Assembly (NCBI GenBank): GCA_945883235.1
Contig: CAMCXF010000006.1
Coordinates: 62,001 to 126,000, forward strand
DNA length: 64,000 nucleotides
Origin: Phenylobacterium deserti
GTDB lineage: Bacteria > Pseudomonadota > Alphaproteobacteria > Caulobacterales > Caulobacteraceae
Reading direction: 5' to 3'
The stretch's first letter is position 1. Every line of letters begins with the position of its first letter. The position numbers were made by a program, and so were the translations under genes. Under the pieces are notes generated by a model, which saw nothing but the letters and a program-made list of their open reading frames with translations, had not been told where the DNA came from and made no database searches. This document shows positions 9,049 to 18,734 of the stretch, piece after piece.

Positions 9049-10512
9049 ATGCCCACGACGCTGCAGGCGGATGCGATTGTGCTGTTCGGCGGCACGGGCG
9101 ATCTCGCCCGGCGCATGCTGCTGGCGTCGCTCTACTTCCTCGATGCCGATGGGTTCCTGCCAGACGGATTCCGTATCGTGGCCACCGCACGCAGCGCGAT
9201 GACCCGCGAGGCGTTCGTCGAGTTGACCCACAAAACCCTCACCGACCGTCCTGAGGGGATCACAGCCGAGGTCTGGACGCGCTTCTCCGAACGGCTGGAC
9301 TATGTCGGCGCCGACGCCACCACCGTCGAGGGCGCGACACGGATCAAGGCGGCGCTGGGCAAGGCCAGGCGGCCCTTCTTCTATCTGGCGATCTCCCCCA
9401 GTCTGTTCGAGCGTGTTTGCACGGCGCTGTCCGGTGCCGGGCTGGCCACGCCGGAGTCCCGCATCGTGCTGGAAAAACCCATCGGCCGGGACCTGGAAAC
9501 CTCGCGCCATATGAACACCGCGCTCGGTGCAATCTTCGACGAGAGCCAGATCTTCCGCATCGACCACTACCTGGGCAAGGAGACGGTCCAGAACCTGATT
9601 GCGCTGCGTTTCGCCAACACCCTGTTCGAGCCGCTGTGGAACAACCTGACCATCGATCACGTCCAGATCACCGTCGCCGAGACCGAGGGCGTCGGCGACC
9701 GCTGGCCCTACTATGATGAGTATGGTGCCCTGCGCGACATGCTGCAGAACCACATGCTGCAACTGCTTTGCCTGGTCGCCATGGAGCCGCCAGCCGACAT
9801 GGAGCCGGACTCGGTTCGCAACGAAAAGGTGAAGGTGCTGCGGTCGCTCCGTCGCTTCACCCGCGTGGAGGCTCAGGACAAGTCGGTACGCGGCCAGTAC
9901 ACACCCGGCGTCGTGGTTGGCAAATCCGCCGCCGGCTATGAGGCCGAGCGCGGCCAGGCCAGTGACACCGAGACCTTCGTGGCCCTGCGCGCCGATATCG
10001 ACAACTGGCGCTGGGCCGGCGTGCCGTTCTTCCTGCGTACGGGGAAACGCATGCCGGAAAAGCGCACCCAGATCGCCATCCAGTTCAAACCGGTGCCGCA
10101 CTCGATCTTTGGCCAGGCGGCCAACCATGATCTGGTCGCCAACCGGTTGATCATCGACCTCCAGCCCGACGAGGACATCCGCCTCAGCCTGATGAACAAG
10201 GCGCCGGGCCTGAGCCAGGGCGGCATGCGGATGCAGTCCCTGCCGCTGTCGCTCAGCCTGCTACGCACCTACGAGGGCGCGGGCGGACGACGCCGGATCG
10301 CCTATGAGCGCCTGCTGCTGGACGTGATCCACGGCGACGCCACCCTGTTCGTTCGCCGCGACGAGGTCGACGAAGCCTGGCGCTGGGTCGACGGCGTCGC
10401 CGACGCCTGGGCCGACGCACATATGACGCCGAAGCCCTACGCCGCCGGCAGCTGGGGGCCGCAGGACGCATTTGCCCTCATCGCGCGGTTCGGTCGGGCG
10501 TGGTCTGACTGA
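9049..10512 (+). CDS. zwf: Glucose-6-phosphate 1-dehydrogenase
   Basis: First enzyme of the Entner-Doudoroff and pentose phosphate routes, oxidising glucose 6-phosphate to 6-phosphogluconolactone. It has 487 residues, the usual length. The NADP+ loop GGTGDLARR is at about residues 14-22, the substrate/catalytic signature RIDHYLGKE is at about 170-178 (D172, H173, K177), and a second conserved stretch is LQNHMLQLL. Zwf is first in the operon zwf-pgl-edd-glk; gaps are 41 and 5 bases, then a one-base overlap. This order is typical of Caulobacter and relatives. Confidence 0.97.
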   Translation: MPTTLQADAIVLFGGTGDLARRMLLASLYFLDADGFLPDGFRIVATARSAMTREAFVELTHKTLTDRPEGITAEVWTRFSERLDYVGADATTVEGATRIKAALGKARRPFFYLAISPSLFERVCTALSGAGLATPESRIVLEKPIGRDLETSRHMNTALGAIFDESQIFRIDHYLGKETVQNLIALRFANTLFEPLWNNLTIDHVQITVAETEGVGDRWPYYDEYGALRDMLQNHMLQLLCLVAMEPPADMEPDSVRNEKVKVLRSLRRFTRVEAQDKSVRGQYTPGVVVGKSAAGYEAERGQASDTETFVALRADIDNWRWAGVPFFLRTGKRMPEKRTQIAIQFKPVPHSIFGQAANHDLVANRLIIDLQPDEDIRLSLMNKAPGLSQGGMRMQSLPLSLSLLRTYEGAGGRRRIAYERLLLDVIHGDATLFVRRDEVDEAWRWVDGVADAWADAHMTPKPYAAGSWGPQDAFALIARFGRAWSD

Positions 10513-10553
10513 GGGAACCCTGGACGGGCACTGGTTGTCGGGATGAGGCACAC

Positions 10554-11210
10554 ATGATCGAGAGCCAGCACGACAAGGACGCTCTCGCCAAAGCCGCGGC
10601 GTTGGCGATAGAGGTCGCGCTGGCGGACGCCATCAAGGCCCGAGGCGCGGCCTCGCTGGTGGCCACTGGCGGTCGCTCCCCCGGCCCGGTCTACGACCGC
10701 CTCAGCGTCGCTGGCCTCGACTGGCCGCTGGTTGTGGTCACGCTCTCCGACGAGCGGAACGTGGGCGAGGATCAATCCGACTCCAACGCCCGGCTCGTGC
10801 GCACCCGACTGCTAAAGGGTCCGGCGGCAACGGCCTGCTTCTTGCCGCTCTGGCCCGCCCCCGATCCCGCCGCGCTCCAGACGCTGATTCCCTTCGACGT
10901 CGTCATGCTGGGCATGGGCGAGGATGGGCATATCGCCTCCCTGCTCCCTGGAGACCCCGGCCTCGAAGACGCCCTGACGACCGCCGACCTGCTGCGCGAC
11001 GTGCCCGCAGGCCTGGGCAGGCCCCCGCTCGCACGGATAACGCTCACCCTGACGGCGATTTTGAGTGCGCGCGCCATCTTCCTCTTGATCGCCGGCGAGA
11101 CCAAGCGCGAGGTGATCGAACGCGTGCTGGCCGGCGAAGACCTGCCCGTCGGTCGCCTGATCGCTCAGGCCGGCGATCGCCTGCGTATCTTCTGGACGCC
11201 CGGAGACTGA
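10554..11210 (+). CDS. pgl: 6-phosphogluconolactonase (DevB/SOL type)
   Basis: Hydrolyses 6-phosphogluconolactone to 6-phosphogluconate. The 218-residue protein belongs to the NagB/DevB fold: an N-terminal ATGGRSP phosphate-binding loop, TLSDERNV, and the family motif [16 protein letters not shown] with its catalytic histidine. It lies 41 bases after zwf and five bases before edd on the same strand, so it completes the oxidative branch that feeds Edd. Confidence 0.94.
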   Translation: MIESQHDKDALAKAAALAIEVALADAIKARGAASLVATGGRSPGPVYDRLSVAGLDWPLVVVTLSDERNVGEDQSDSNARLVRTRLLKGPAATACFLPLWPAPDPAALQTLIPFDVVMLGMGEDGHIASLLPGDPGLEDALTTADLLRDVPAGLGRPPLARITLTLTAILSARAIFLLIAGETKREVIERVLAGEDLPVGRLIAQAGDRLRIFWTPGD

Positions 11211-11215
11211 AGACC

Positions 11216-13027
11216 ATGCATCCCGTTACCGCCGAGGTCACCGCCCGCATCGTTGAACGCAGCCGCCAAACCCGCGCTGACTATCTGGAACGCATGGAGG
11301 CGGCCCGTCAGGCCGGGCCCGGCCGAGGCAAGCTCTCCTGCGCCAACTGGGCCCACGCCTTCGCCGCCTCGCCCGACGGCGACAAGCAACAGATGCGCAA
11401 TCCGACCGCGCCCAACATAGCCATCGTCTCGGCCTACAACGACATGCTCTCGGCCCATCAGCCCTATGAGCGGTTCCCCGACATCCTGCGTCAGGCGGCC
11501 CGCGAGGTTGGGGCCACGGCCCAGTACGCCGGCGGCGTGCCCGCCATGTGTGATGGCGTCACGCAAGGCCGCCCCGGCATGGAGCTGTCGCTCTTCTCGC
11601 GCGATGTCATCGCCATGGCCACGGCGGTGGCGCTGACCCACGATGCCTTTGACGCCTCGGTGCTGCTGGGCATCTGCGACAAGATTGTGCCCGGCTTGTT
11701 CATCGGCGCCGCCGCCTTCGGGCACCTGCCTGCCATCTTCGTGCCGTCCGGGCCGATGACCTCCGGCATATCCAACGCCGAAAAGGCCCGCACCCGAGCC
11801 CTCTACGCCGAGGGCAAGGCAACCCGGGACGAACTGCTGGACTCCGAGATGAAGTCCTACCACGGCCCCGGCACCTGCACCTTCTACGGTACTGCCAATA
11901 CCAACCAGATGATGATGGAACTGACAGGCCTGCACCTGCCCGGCGCGGCCTTCGTCTCGCCCAACACGCCGCTGCGTGACGCCTTGACCGCCGCCGCGCC
12001 GAAGCGGGCCGTGGCCATCCGGGACGGCGGCAATGACTACACCCCGTTCGCGGCTGTCGTGGACGCCAAGAGCATCGTCAACGCCGTAGCTGGCCTGATG
12101 GCCACCGGCGGGTCGACCAATCACACCCTCCATATCCTGGCGATGGCGCGCGCCGCGGGGATCCTGGTCACCTGGGAGGATTTCGATGACCTGAGCCGGG
12201 TGACACCGCTGATCGCCCGGGTCTATCCGAACGGCTCGGAGGATGTGAACGCGTTCCATGCAGCCGGCGGTATGAGCTTTGTCACCCGCACGCTGCTGGA
12301 CGCGGGCCTCGTCCACGACGAAGTGCGCACCGTCGCGGGCGCAGGTCTTCGCCGCTACACACAGGAACCCTTCCTCGACGGCGGACAGCTGGTCTGGCGC
12401 GACGGCCCCACGGCCAGCCTCAATCGCGATATCCTGCGCCCCGCAGACGACCCCTTCCAGGCCGAGGGCGGCATGCGCCTGCTGACCGGGCCACTGGGTC
12501 GGGGCGTCATCAAGACCTCCGCCGTCAAGCCCGAACACCGGATCATCGAGGCACCCGCCCTGGTATTTGACGATCAGGACGACCTGCTGGCCGCCCACGC
12601 ACGCGGCGAGCTCAACCGCGACTTCATCGCCGTCGTCCGGTTCCAGGGCCCGCGCGCCAACGGCATGCCGGAGCTGCACTCCCTGTCCCCGCCACTGGGT
12701 GTCCAGCTGGACAAGGGCTTCAGGGTGGCCCTGGTCACCGATGGCCGGATGTCCGGCGCCAGCGGCAAGGTGCCGGCCGCCATCCACATGACCCCGGAAG
12801 CTGCTACCGGCGGACCTCTGGCCTATATCCAGAACGGCGATATCCTGCGGCTCGACGCCGAGGCGGGCACCCTGGACATCCAGGTCGACCAACGTGAACT
12901 GATGCGGCGTCAACGCGCAGTGGCGCCGCGCGCGGCTTCCGGCTATGGGCGCGAACTCTTTGGCTGGATGCGCCGCGCTGCGGGCCCGGCTGACACCGGC
13001 GCGTGTGCGCTGTTCGAGGACGCCTGA
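11216..13027 (+). CDS. edd: Phosphogluconate dehydratase
   Basis: Converts 6-phosphogluconate to 2-keto-3-deoxy-6-phosphogluconate (KDPG), the committing Entner-Doudoroff step. At 603 residues it has the length of Edd within the IlvD/Edd family. Recognisable parts are the [15 protein letters not shown] region, [20 protein letters not shown] with an iron-sulfur cysteine, a conserved [20 protein letters not shown] and the C-terminal [16 protein letters not shown]. It needs a 4Fe-4S cluster. Its stop overlaps the glk start by one base. The next enzyme, KDPG aldolase (eda), is not in this window. Confidence 0.96.
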   Translation: MHPVTAEVTARIVERSRQTRADYLERMEAARQAGPGRGKLSCANWAHAFAASPDGDKQQMRNPTAPNIAIVSAYNDMLSAHQPYERFPDILRQAAREVGATAQYAGGVPAMCDGVTQGRPGMELSLFSRDVIAMATAVALTHDAFDASVLLGICDKIVPGLFIGAAAFGHLPAIFVPSGPMTSGISNAEKARTRALYAEGKATRDELLDSEMKSYHGPGTCTFYGTANTNQMMMELTGLHLPGAAFVSPNTPLRDALTAAAPKRAVAIRDGGNDYTPFAAVVDAKSIVNAVAGLMATGGSTNHTLHILAMARAAGILVTWEDFDDLSRVTPLIARVYPNGSEDVNAFHAAGGMSFVTRTLLDAGLVHDEVRTVAGAGLRRYTQEPFLDGGQLVWRDGPTASLNRDILRPADDPFQAEGGMRLLTGPLGRGVIKTSAVKPEHRIIEAPALVFDDQDDLLAAHARGELNRDFIAVVRFQGPRANGMPELHSLSPPLGVQLDKGFRVALVTDGRMSGASGKVPAAIHMTPEAATGGPLAYIQNGDILRLDAEAGTLDIQVDQRELMRRQRAVAPRAASGYGRELFGWMRRAAGPADTGACALFEDA

Positions 13028-13995
13028 TGAAATCGCAATGGGTCGGCCTGGTCGGCGACGTCGGCGGCACCAACGCCCGTTTTGCCCTGGTCGACGCGCA
13101 GGGCCATGTGCGCCATCCGCGCATCTTTACCTGCCGACAGTATGCAAGCCTGGCCGATGTCATCGTCGAATACATCGACACCACCGCCGGAAAGAAGTGC
13201 CCGCCGCGTGCCGTGATCGCTGTTGCCGGGCCGGTGCTGGACGGCGAGATCGAGTTTACCAACCTGCACTGGGTGGTGTCGGAGGGCGACCTGGTGGCCC
13301 AGTTCGAGTTTGAAGCCATCGCGCTGATCAATGACTTCGCCGCCCAGGCGTTGGGGTGCCCACAGCTGGACGGGCCGGACCTGCGGCAACTGGGACCGGC
13401 CGTCCCCCGCAGCCACCACTGCCCGGTCGTGGCCCTGGGGGCCGGGACCGGCTTCGGCGTCGCAGCCCTGGCCCGCAGCGAGCGCGGCGACATCACCATC
13501 TCCACCGAGGGCGGCCACGCCGGGTTCGCCCCCTGCGACGAGGTCGAGGTCGAGGTCTGGCGCCGCCTGCAGGCGCAGCATGGCCGGGTTTCGATCGAGC
13601 GCGTGCTGTCGGGCCAGGGACTCTACGACCTCTATTGCGCGCTGGCGGATATGCAGGGAAAGCCTGCCGCCCTGGCCGATGAGATGGCGGTGACCACTGA
13701 AGGTCTGGTCGGCGACGTGCTCGCCGCCGAAGCGCTGGACCGGTTCTGCGGCATCCTGGGCGGCGTGGCCGGCAACCTGGCCTTGACCTTCGGCGCGCGC
13801 GGCGGGGTCTATGTCTCCGGCGGCATCGCACCCCGTATCGCCGACCGGCTGGCCAAGGGTGCCTTCCGCGCCCGCTTTGAGGACAAGGGCCGACTGTCAG
13901 ACTATGTCCGCGCCATCCCCACCTATCTGGTCGTCCACCCCTATCCCGCGATCATCGGCGCGGCCCGCAAGCTGGGGCAGATGGAGCGGCTTTAG
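13027..13995 (+). CDS. glk: Glucokinase
   Basis: ATP-dependent glucokinase of the bacterial Glk family, 322 residues, supplying glucose 6-phosphate to Zwf. It carries the phosphate-binding motif GDVGGTNARFAL at the N-terminus, LINDFAAQALG with the catalytic Asp, a GAGTGFGVAAL loop and STEGGHAGFAP. I use the ATG at 13027, which overlaps the edd stop as TGATG; a start 24 bases upstream lies inside edd. Because the glucose-6-phosphate step is last in the operon, its level probably follows that of zwf-pgl-edd. Confidence 0.95.
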   Translation: MKSQWVGLVGDVGGTNARFALVDAQGHVRHPRIFTCRQYASLADVIVEYIDTTAGKKCPPRAVIAVAGPVLDGEIEFTNLHWVVSEGDLVAQFEFEAIALINDFAAQALGCPQLDGPDLRQLGPAVPRSHHCPVVALGAGTGFGVAALARSERGDITISTEGGHAGFAPCDEVEVEVWRRLQAQHGRVSIERVLSGQGLYDLYCALADMQGKPAALADEMAVTTEGLVGDVLAAEALDRFCGILGGVAGNLALTFGARGGVYVSGGIAPRIADRLAKGAFRARFEDKGRLSDYVRAIPTYLVVHPYPAIIGAARKLGQMERL

Positions 13996-14044
13996 GGGGA
14001 AGAGCGGGACCGCTGCATCGACCCGTTTCTGCCCCGGGCCCGGC

Positions 14045-16564
14045 TCAGAAGGTCTTGGCGACACCGATCCAGGCGTGACCTGAGGCTTCGTCCTCGGTGC
14101 CACGCAAGCCCGCTCCCGCGCGCCAACCAAAGCCTGACCATTCGCCTTCGAGCGCCAGATCGGCCGAGATGAAGTCCTTTTCAAAACGCGGCAGGCGAAC
14201 CGCATCCGCAGAGTTCGGCAAATCTGCCAGCGCAAGGGAGACCGCTTCGCCGCCATTCTCGCCGACGCTGGTGTAGCCAAGCCTTAAGGACGGGCGCACA
14301 CCGGCCCAGCGGCTCAGCGCTATTTCCACGCCTGCCGTCGCTTCCGTACGATCATAGTTAGCCCTGGGGATGGCGCCATTGCTGACGGATGCCCCCCGCT
14401 CGGTGTAACCCTTCAGTCGAACCTCGCTGAACAGCACGTCGGCATAGGGACCGATCTTTGCAAAGCCGACGTCGAACGTGTAACCGGCCTGAAGATCAAA
14501 ACTTGTCGTTGAACCCTTGACCTCGCCGGTGGCGATCTGGCCATAGGCCGCCGGGCGGCTGACATCCATGTTGACGCGCCCGGCACCGATGGCCGCCTGG
14601 GCATAAAAGCCCGTCGGACTGAACACCCCGGCGTAGGCACCGCCCGACCAGGCGTCGCCGTCCAGATCGAAACCCCTTTCGCTGTCGCTCTTGTAGTCGG
14701 CAGCAGCGGCGGAGACTCCGTAGCGGAGCCCGCCTTTGCCGCCCTCAAAGCCCAGCGAGAAGCCGCCGGCGTCGACGCTGCCGAGGTTTCCAGGCGCACC
14801 GATCCGCTCGTACTGCCCCTGCGCCCAGCCGCGCCAGCCGTCAATGTTGGCTCCCGCGCCCAGCGCCCGGCGCGCGGCATTCAGGCTCTGCTGGCCCGCC
14901 AACAGCGGTTGAGCATTCAGACGAGCGGCCACCACCCGTGTTCGCGCCATAGCAACTGGCGCGGTCGCCTGCAGGGCCGCCAAGGCCTGCGGATCGATAT
15001 AGGTGGGCAGGGTCAGGCGGTAGAACATGATGACGTTGTCATTGTCGCCAACACCCGCCGTCGGGCTGGTCAACGCGGTGTTCGCCGTTATCCCTGCGGC
15101 GGTAACGCTATTGGCGACAAAGTCGTTGTCGTTGCCGATCAGCAGGAAGAAGTCGTGCGGGTGGGCTTCGTCGAGAACGGGCGCGAGACCCAGGGCTTCC
15201 CATTTTTCAGACAATGTAAACTGGGTCGACGGGGTCACCCTCGTGTTGACCCCGAACCTGCCCAGTTGAGCAGTGTTGAGGATGTTCACCAGCTCCACCT
15301 GCTGCACAGGTGTGATCCCGGGGACCAGTGCACCTGACAGATTTGATCCGGCCGACGTCGAAATCGGCGTTGTTCCGGCGAATGCAGTCCCTGTGATGTT
15401 GGTGGCTCCACTGGTATCGACCAGGAGCACGCTCTTGAAGGCGATGGCGTTGGCGTTGCCATTGGTGCCGCGGCCGTTTCCGTCGCGTGACAACACCAGA
15501 AACTGGGTGTTGTTCAGAGCCAGGATCTCCGACTGGGCGGCGGTGGCGGTGGCGTTACCGACACCCGTGGCGCTGTTGTTGAAGACCGGCAGTTGCAGCA
15601 CATATTCGGCCATCGGCACCGTGGGTGTGCGGCTGGTGCTGATATCGTAAACCAGCACCCGGGTGTTGTTGCGGCGGACGGCGACGTTGGTCGGATTGTC
15701 TTGCAGGGTCGCGCTCTGCAGCACGACAAAGAGGCGCTTGCCGTCGGGGGAGACCGAAAGGCCCTCCATCCCCTGGTTTGATCGGCGGCCCGTTGAGCCC
15801 GAAATCAACGGCGCATCGTTCGTCCCGTTGAAATTGATGGCACCGTTTACTCTGGGGATGACATCGGGATTGGCCTGGATCGCGCCGATCTGACGACCTG
15901 TCCTGTCAAAGTAATAGACCGCGGCACCGTACTCGTCCGAGACATAGAAGCTGCCGTCCAGCAGGAATGACACTGCCTCGGCGTCCAGCGAAATCCGACC
16001 CGCGCCGACATCGCCAGCCGGCGGCGTCGGATAGGTTATCCCGTCGCGCACAATCGTGCCCGACTGCGGATCACGACCTGTGAACAACTGACCCGTAGCA
16101 TCCCTCAGGAGGATGCCGCCGGAGGGTGTCAGGGTTCCCTGCTGAGCATTGGAGGCCAAGGCCGCCGTTCCGGTGTACGGCGTGAAGTTGAGGTTGAAAC
16201 GGTTCAGTCGCCCGGCGTAGTTCGTTGTCACCAGACCGCCGACATTGTTCGGACCACGATCCGGCAATGTGAACAGGCTGGTGGTGTAGGCACCGTTCGC
16301 CCCCAGCCGCCAGGTCGACAGATCGATTGCCATTCCCGAGAACGAGCCCAGCGTCTCGCCATTGAAGTCGAGCAGGGTCGCCGGCAGTCGCACCGTTCCC
16401 ACCATGCCCTGGTTCACAAAGGTCGCGCCGTTCAGGCTGACCGAGATCGGACTGGCGGTGTTGATCACATTGGGTGAGTTGAACGCATTCGACTGCGCCA
16501 TTGCGGTGCCCGCCGTGAGCGCCAACGCTGAAGCCGCGCTCGCCAGAAAACTGCGATATGTCAT
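14045..16564 (-). CDS. Phytase-like esterase with autotransporter beta-barrel
   Basis: An 839-residue secreted protein. Residues 1-23 are a Sec signal peptide cut after AMA. Residues about 40-530 match the esterase-like phytase-like propeller family: an early GMAIDLSTW, LPDRGPNNVGG, then DAEAVSFLLDGSFYVSDEYG and NQGMEGLSVSPDGKRLFV. Residues about 560-839 form an autotransporter barrel with repeated short amphipathic strands, ending in the C-terminal Phe (WIGVAKTF) used by the BAM machinery. It is probably displayed on the outer membrane and acts on phosphate or ester substrates. It stands alone, convergent with glk. Confidence 0.85.
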   Translation of the reverse strand: MTYRSFLASAASALALTAGTAMAQSNAFNSPNVINTASPISVSLNGATFVNQGMVGTVRLPATLLDFNGETLGSFSGMAIDLSTWRLGANGAYTTSLFTLPDRGPNNVGGLVTTNYAGRLNRFNLNFTPYTGTAALASNAQQGTLTPSGGILLRDATGQLFTGRDPQSGTIVRDGITYPTPPAGDVGAGRISLDAEAVSFLLDGSFYVSDEYGAAVYYFDRTGRQIGAIQANPDVIPRVNGAINFNGTNDAPLISGSTGRRSNQGMEGLSVSPDGKRLFVVLQSATLQDNPTNVAVRRNNTRVLVYDISTSRTPTVPMAEYVLQLPVFNNSATGVGNATATAAQSEILALNNTQFLVLSRDGNGRGTNGNANAIAFKSVLLVDTSGATNITGTAFAGTTPISTSAGSNLSGALVPGITPVQQVELVNILNTAQLGRFGVNTRVTPSTQFTLSEKWEALGLAPVLDEAHPHDFFLLIGNDNDFVANSVTAAGITANTALTSPTAGVGDNDNVIMFYRLTLPTYIDPQALAALQATAPVAMARTRVVAARLNAQPLLAGQQSLNAARRALGAGANIDGWRGWAQGQYERIGAPGNLGSVDAGGFSLGFEGGKGGLRYGVSAAAADYKSDSERGFDLDGDAWSGGAYAGVFSPTGFYAQAAIGAGRVNMDVSRPAAYGQIATGEVKGSTTSFDLQAGYTFDVGFAKIGPYADVLFSEVRLKGYTERGASVSNGAIPRANYDRTEATAGVEIALSRWAGVRPSLRLGYTSVGENGGEAVSLALADLPNSADAVRLPRFEKDFISADLALEGEWSGFGWRAGAGLRGTEDEASGHAWIGVAKTF

Positions 16565-16710
16565 GTGAACCCGCCCCGTTAAGCAATCAGGCCTAACGGC
16601 GGCGCGCGACAGTCCGGCATGGATTTTATGACGTCCACGCGACAGTGCCGCACGTCATGATCTTGCGGCGGCAGTCGTTTGGCGAGTGCCAGGGTCTATT
16701 CCCCGGAGAC

Positions 16711-17496
16711 CTATCGCCAGGCGAAGTCCCCGCTGCGCCGCTCGGCCACCGACTTCACACCCTCGGCGAAATCATCCGTCGCGCGCAACGCCGTCTGCTG
16801 GATGTGCTCATGGCCGGTCTGGGCGCGCACCGCCGCCGCCAGTTCGCCGCGCATGGTCCGGCGGGTGGCCAGCAAGGCCAGAGGTGCGTTATCCGCAATT
16901 TCCGCCGCCAGCCTGAGCGCCCCCTCGCGCAGGTCCTCCAGCGGCACGACCTCGTCGACCAGACCCCAGGGTTTGCCCTCGTCGGCCTTCACCCGGCGAC
17001 CGCTGAGGAACATCAGCGACGCCCGATGCGCTCCGATCACCCTTGGCAGGGTGTGGGTCAGACCAAAGCCCGGGTGGAAGCCCAGCTTGACGAAGTTGGC
17101 AGCGAATTTGGCGTCCGGAGACGCCACGCGGAAATCTGCCACCATGGCCAGACCCAGGCCTGCGCCGACCGCTGCGCCCTGCACCGCCGCCACGATGGTG
17201 GTTTCGATGGAGAACAGCCGCACCGCCTGTTCGTACAGCGCCGAAATCCCGCCCATGCCGCCGCTGGCGACGCTGTCACCCGGCGTGGTGAAATCGGCCC
17301 CGGCGCAGAAATTCTTGCCCGCCGCCTGCAGCACGATGGCGCGGGCCTGACGCCCGGCGTCAACGGCTTCCATACAGTCGGCGAGGTCACTCATCATCTC
17401 GACCGACACATGGTTGTTGGCCGGACGGTCGAAGGTCACCACCGCCACATGGCCGACCATCGCGGCCGTTACGTTCTCGCCCCAGGTGCTCTTCAT
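16711..17496 (-). CDS. Enoyl-CoA hydratase/isomerase family protein
   Basis: A crotonase-fold protein of 261 residues, acting on acyl-CoA in the cytoplasm. The oxyanion-hole segments are clear: NFCAGADFTTP and AVQGAAVGAGLGLAM. At the catalytic Glu/Asp region it reads LGFHPGFGLTHTLPR, where hydratases usually have a Glu or Asp before the Gly-x-Gly. The glutamates may therefore be absent, and an isomerase or hydrolase activity is possible. The ATG at 17496 overlaps the stop of the upstream acyl-CoA dehydrogenase gene in an ATGA junction, so the two are translationally coupled. Confidence 0.82.
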   Translation of the reverse strand: MKSTWGENVTAAMVGHVAVVTFDRPANNHVSVEMMSDLADCMEAVDAGRQARAIVLQAAGKNFCAGADFTTPGDSVASGGMGGISALYEQAVRLFSIETTIVAAVQGAAVGAGLGLAMVADFRVASPDAKFAANFVKLGFHPGFGLTHTLPRVIGAHRASLMFLSGRRVKADEGKPWGLVDEVVPLEDLREGALRLAAEIADNAPLALLATRRTMRGELAAAVRAQTGHEHIQQTALRATDDFAEGVKSVAERRSGDFAWR

Positions 17497-18659
17497 CGTC
17501 TCGTCCCCAACAGGTTTCTGGCTACCACCCACTTATGCACTTCGGTGGGGCCGTCATAGATACGCATCGTCCGGAGTTTGGCCTGCATCAGTTGCAGGGG
17601 CAGCTCCTTGGTCATGCCCATGGCGCCGAACGCCTGCATGGCGCGGTCCACGGTTTCATAGGCCATCTCGGTGGCGAACCATTTGATCATGCTGATCTCG
17701 GAGCGCACGTCGCGACCGTTGTCCTGCTTCCAGGCACAGTCATAGGTCATCAGCCGGGCGGCATGGATCTTGGTCGCCGCTTCCGCCACCCAGAACTGGA
17801 TTGCCTGGCGTTCGCTGAGTGGCAGTCCGAAAGTCTTCCGCTGCGGCGCATATTCGATGACCATGTCCAGCGCGCGCTGGGCCATGCCCACCGACCAAGC
17901 GGCCATCTGGATCCGCCGGGTGCCCAGCCTCACCTGCATCGGCGCAAACCCGGACCCTTCCTGACCCAACAGCTTCCAGCCCTCGACCCGGCAGTCTTCC
18001 AGGGCGATCTCATAGCTGTATTGTCCGCCCAGCATGGGGATGCGGCGCAGGATGTTGAAGCCCGGCGTGCCCTTGTCCACCAGGAACGCTGACATGCCGC
18101 CGCGCGCGCCCTTCACCTTGTCGGTGACGGCCATCAGGATGGTGAAGTCGGCTTCAGCGGCCCGCGTGATCCAGATCTTTCGGCCGTTGATCACCCAGTC
18201 GTCGCCGTCGCGCACCGCATGGGTGGTCATGCCCGCCGGGTCGGAGCCTGCGCCCGGCTCGGAGATCCCGATGGCCGAGATGGTCTTGCCCGCCACGTAA
18301 GGCGCCAGATAGGCGTCGCGCTGGCGTTCATTCACCGTGGCCATCAGCATCCGCAGGTTCGGGCTGTCTGGCGGCAGGGTGTAGGGGGTGATGCAGCGGC
18401 CCATCTCCTCCTCGACCCCGACCATGGCCAGCATCGGTAGATCGGAGCCGCCCACGTCCTCCGGCGCATCCAGGCCGAACAGGCCCAACTCATGAGCGCG
18501 AGCATCAAGACGCGCATGGTCCGCCGCGCCAATCCCCAGACCCCGCCCCTCGGCCTCGCTGGCCATCACGGCGGCTTCCAGCGGCATCAGCTCGTCGCGG
18601 ACGAACTTCTGGACCAGGTCCTTGAGCATCCGGTGCTCTTCGGCGACTTCGAAGTCCAT
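17493..18659 (-). CDS. Acyl-CoA dehydrogenase (ACAD10/11-like)
   Basis: An FAD-dependent acyl-CoA dehydrogenase of 388 residues, passing electrons to ETF. I start it at the ATG at 18659 (MDFEVAEEHRML), preceded by GGGGGA. The frame stays open for another 90 codons upstream, but that sequence is not protein-like and would enter the divergent promoter. Family features are AIGISEPGAGSDPAGM, the helix WITRAAEADFTILMAVTD, and the C-terminal IYDGPTEVHKWVVARN that carries the catalytic acid region of the ACAD10/11 subgroup. It is the first gene of a two-gene operon with the crotonase-fold gene. Confidence 0.9.
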   Translation of the reverse strand: MDFEVAEEHRMLKDLVQKFVRDELMPLEAAVMASEAEGRGLGIGAADHARLDARAHELGLFGLDAPEDVGGSDLPMLAMVGVEEEMGRCITPYTLPPDSPNLRMLMATVNERQRDAYLAPYVAGKTISAIGISEPGAGSDPAGMTTHAVRDGDDWVINGRKIWITRAAEADFTILMAVTDKVKGARGGMSAFLVDKGTPGFNILRRIPMLGGQYSYEIALEDCRVEGWKLLGQEGSGFAPMQVRLGTRRIQMAAWSVGMAQRALDMVIEYAPQRKTFGLPLSERQAIQFWVAEAATKIHAARLMTYDCAWKQDNGRDVRSEISMIKWFATEMAYETVDRAMQAFGAMGMTKELPLQLMQAKLRTMRIYDGPTEVHKWVVARNLLGTRR

Positions 18660-18734
18660 TGGCTTCCCCCGGGGCGGCATTTGCTGTTGTAGATAGCTAT
18701 CATAACGATGCGACGCGATCAGGGGAGGTGTGAC

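Noticed and set aside
8974-10128. Long open frame opposite zwf
   Set aside because: It is antisense to an excellent zwf and its product is a Gly/Arg/His-rich shadow without domains, as expected in GC-rich DNA.
11165-12913. 582-codon open frame opposite edd
   Set aside because: It lies antisense to a fully conserved gene, and its sequence lacks recognisable motifs.
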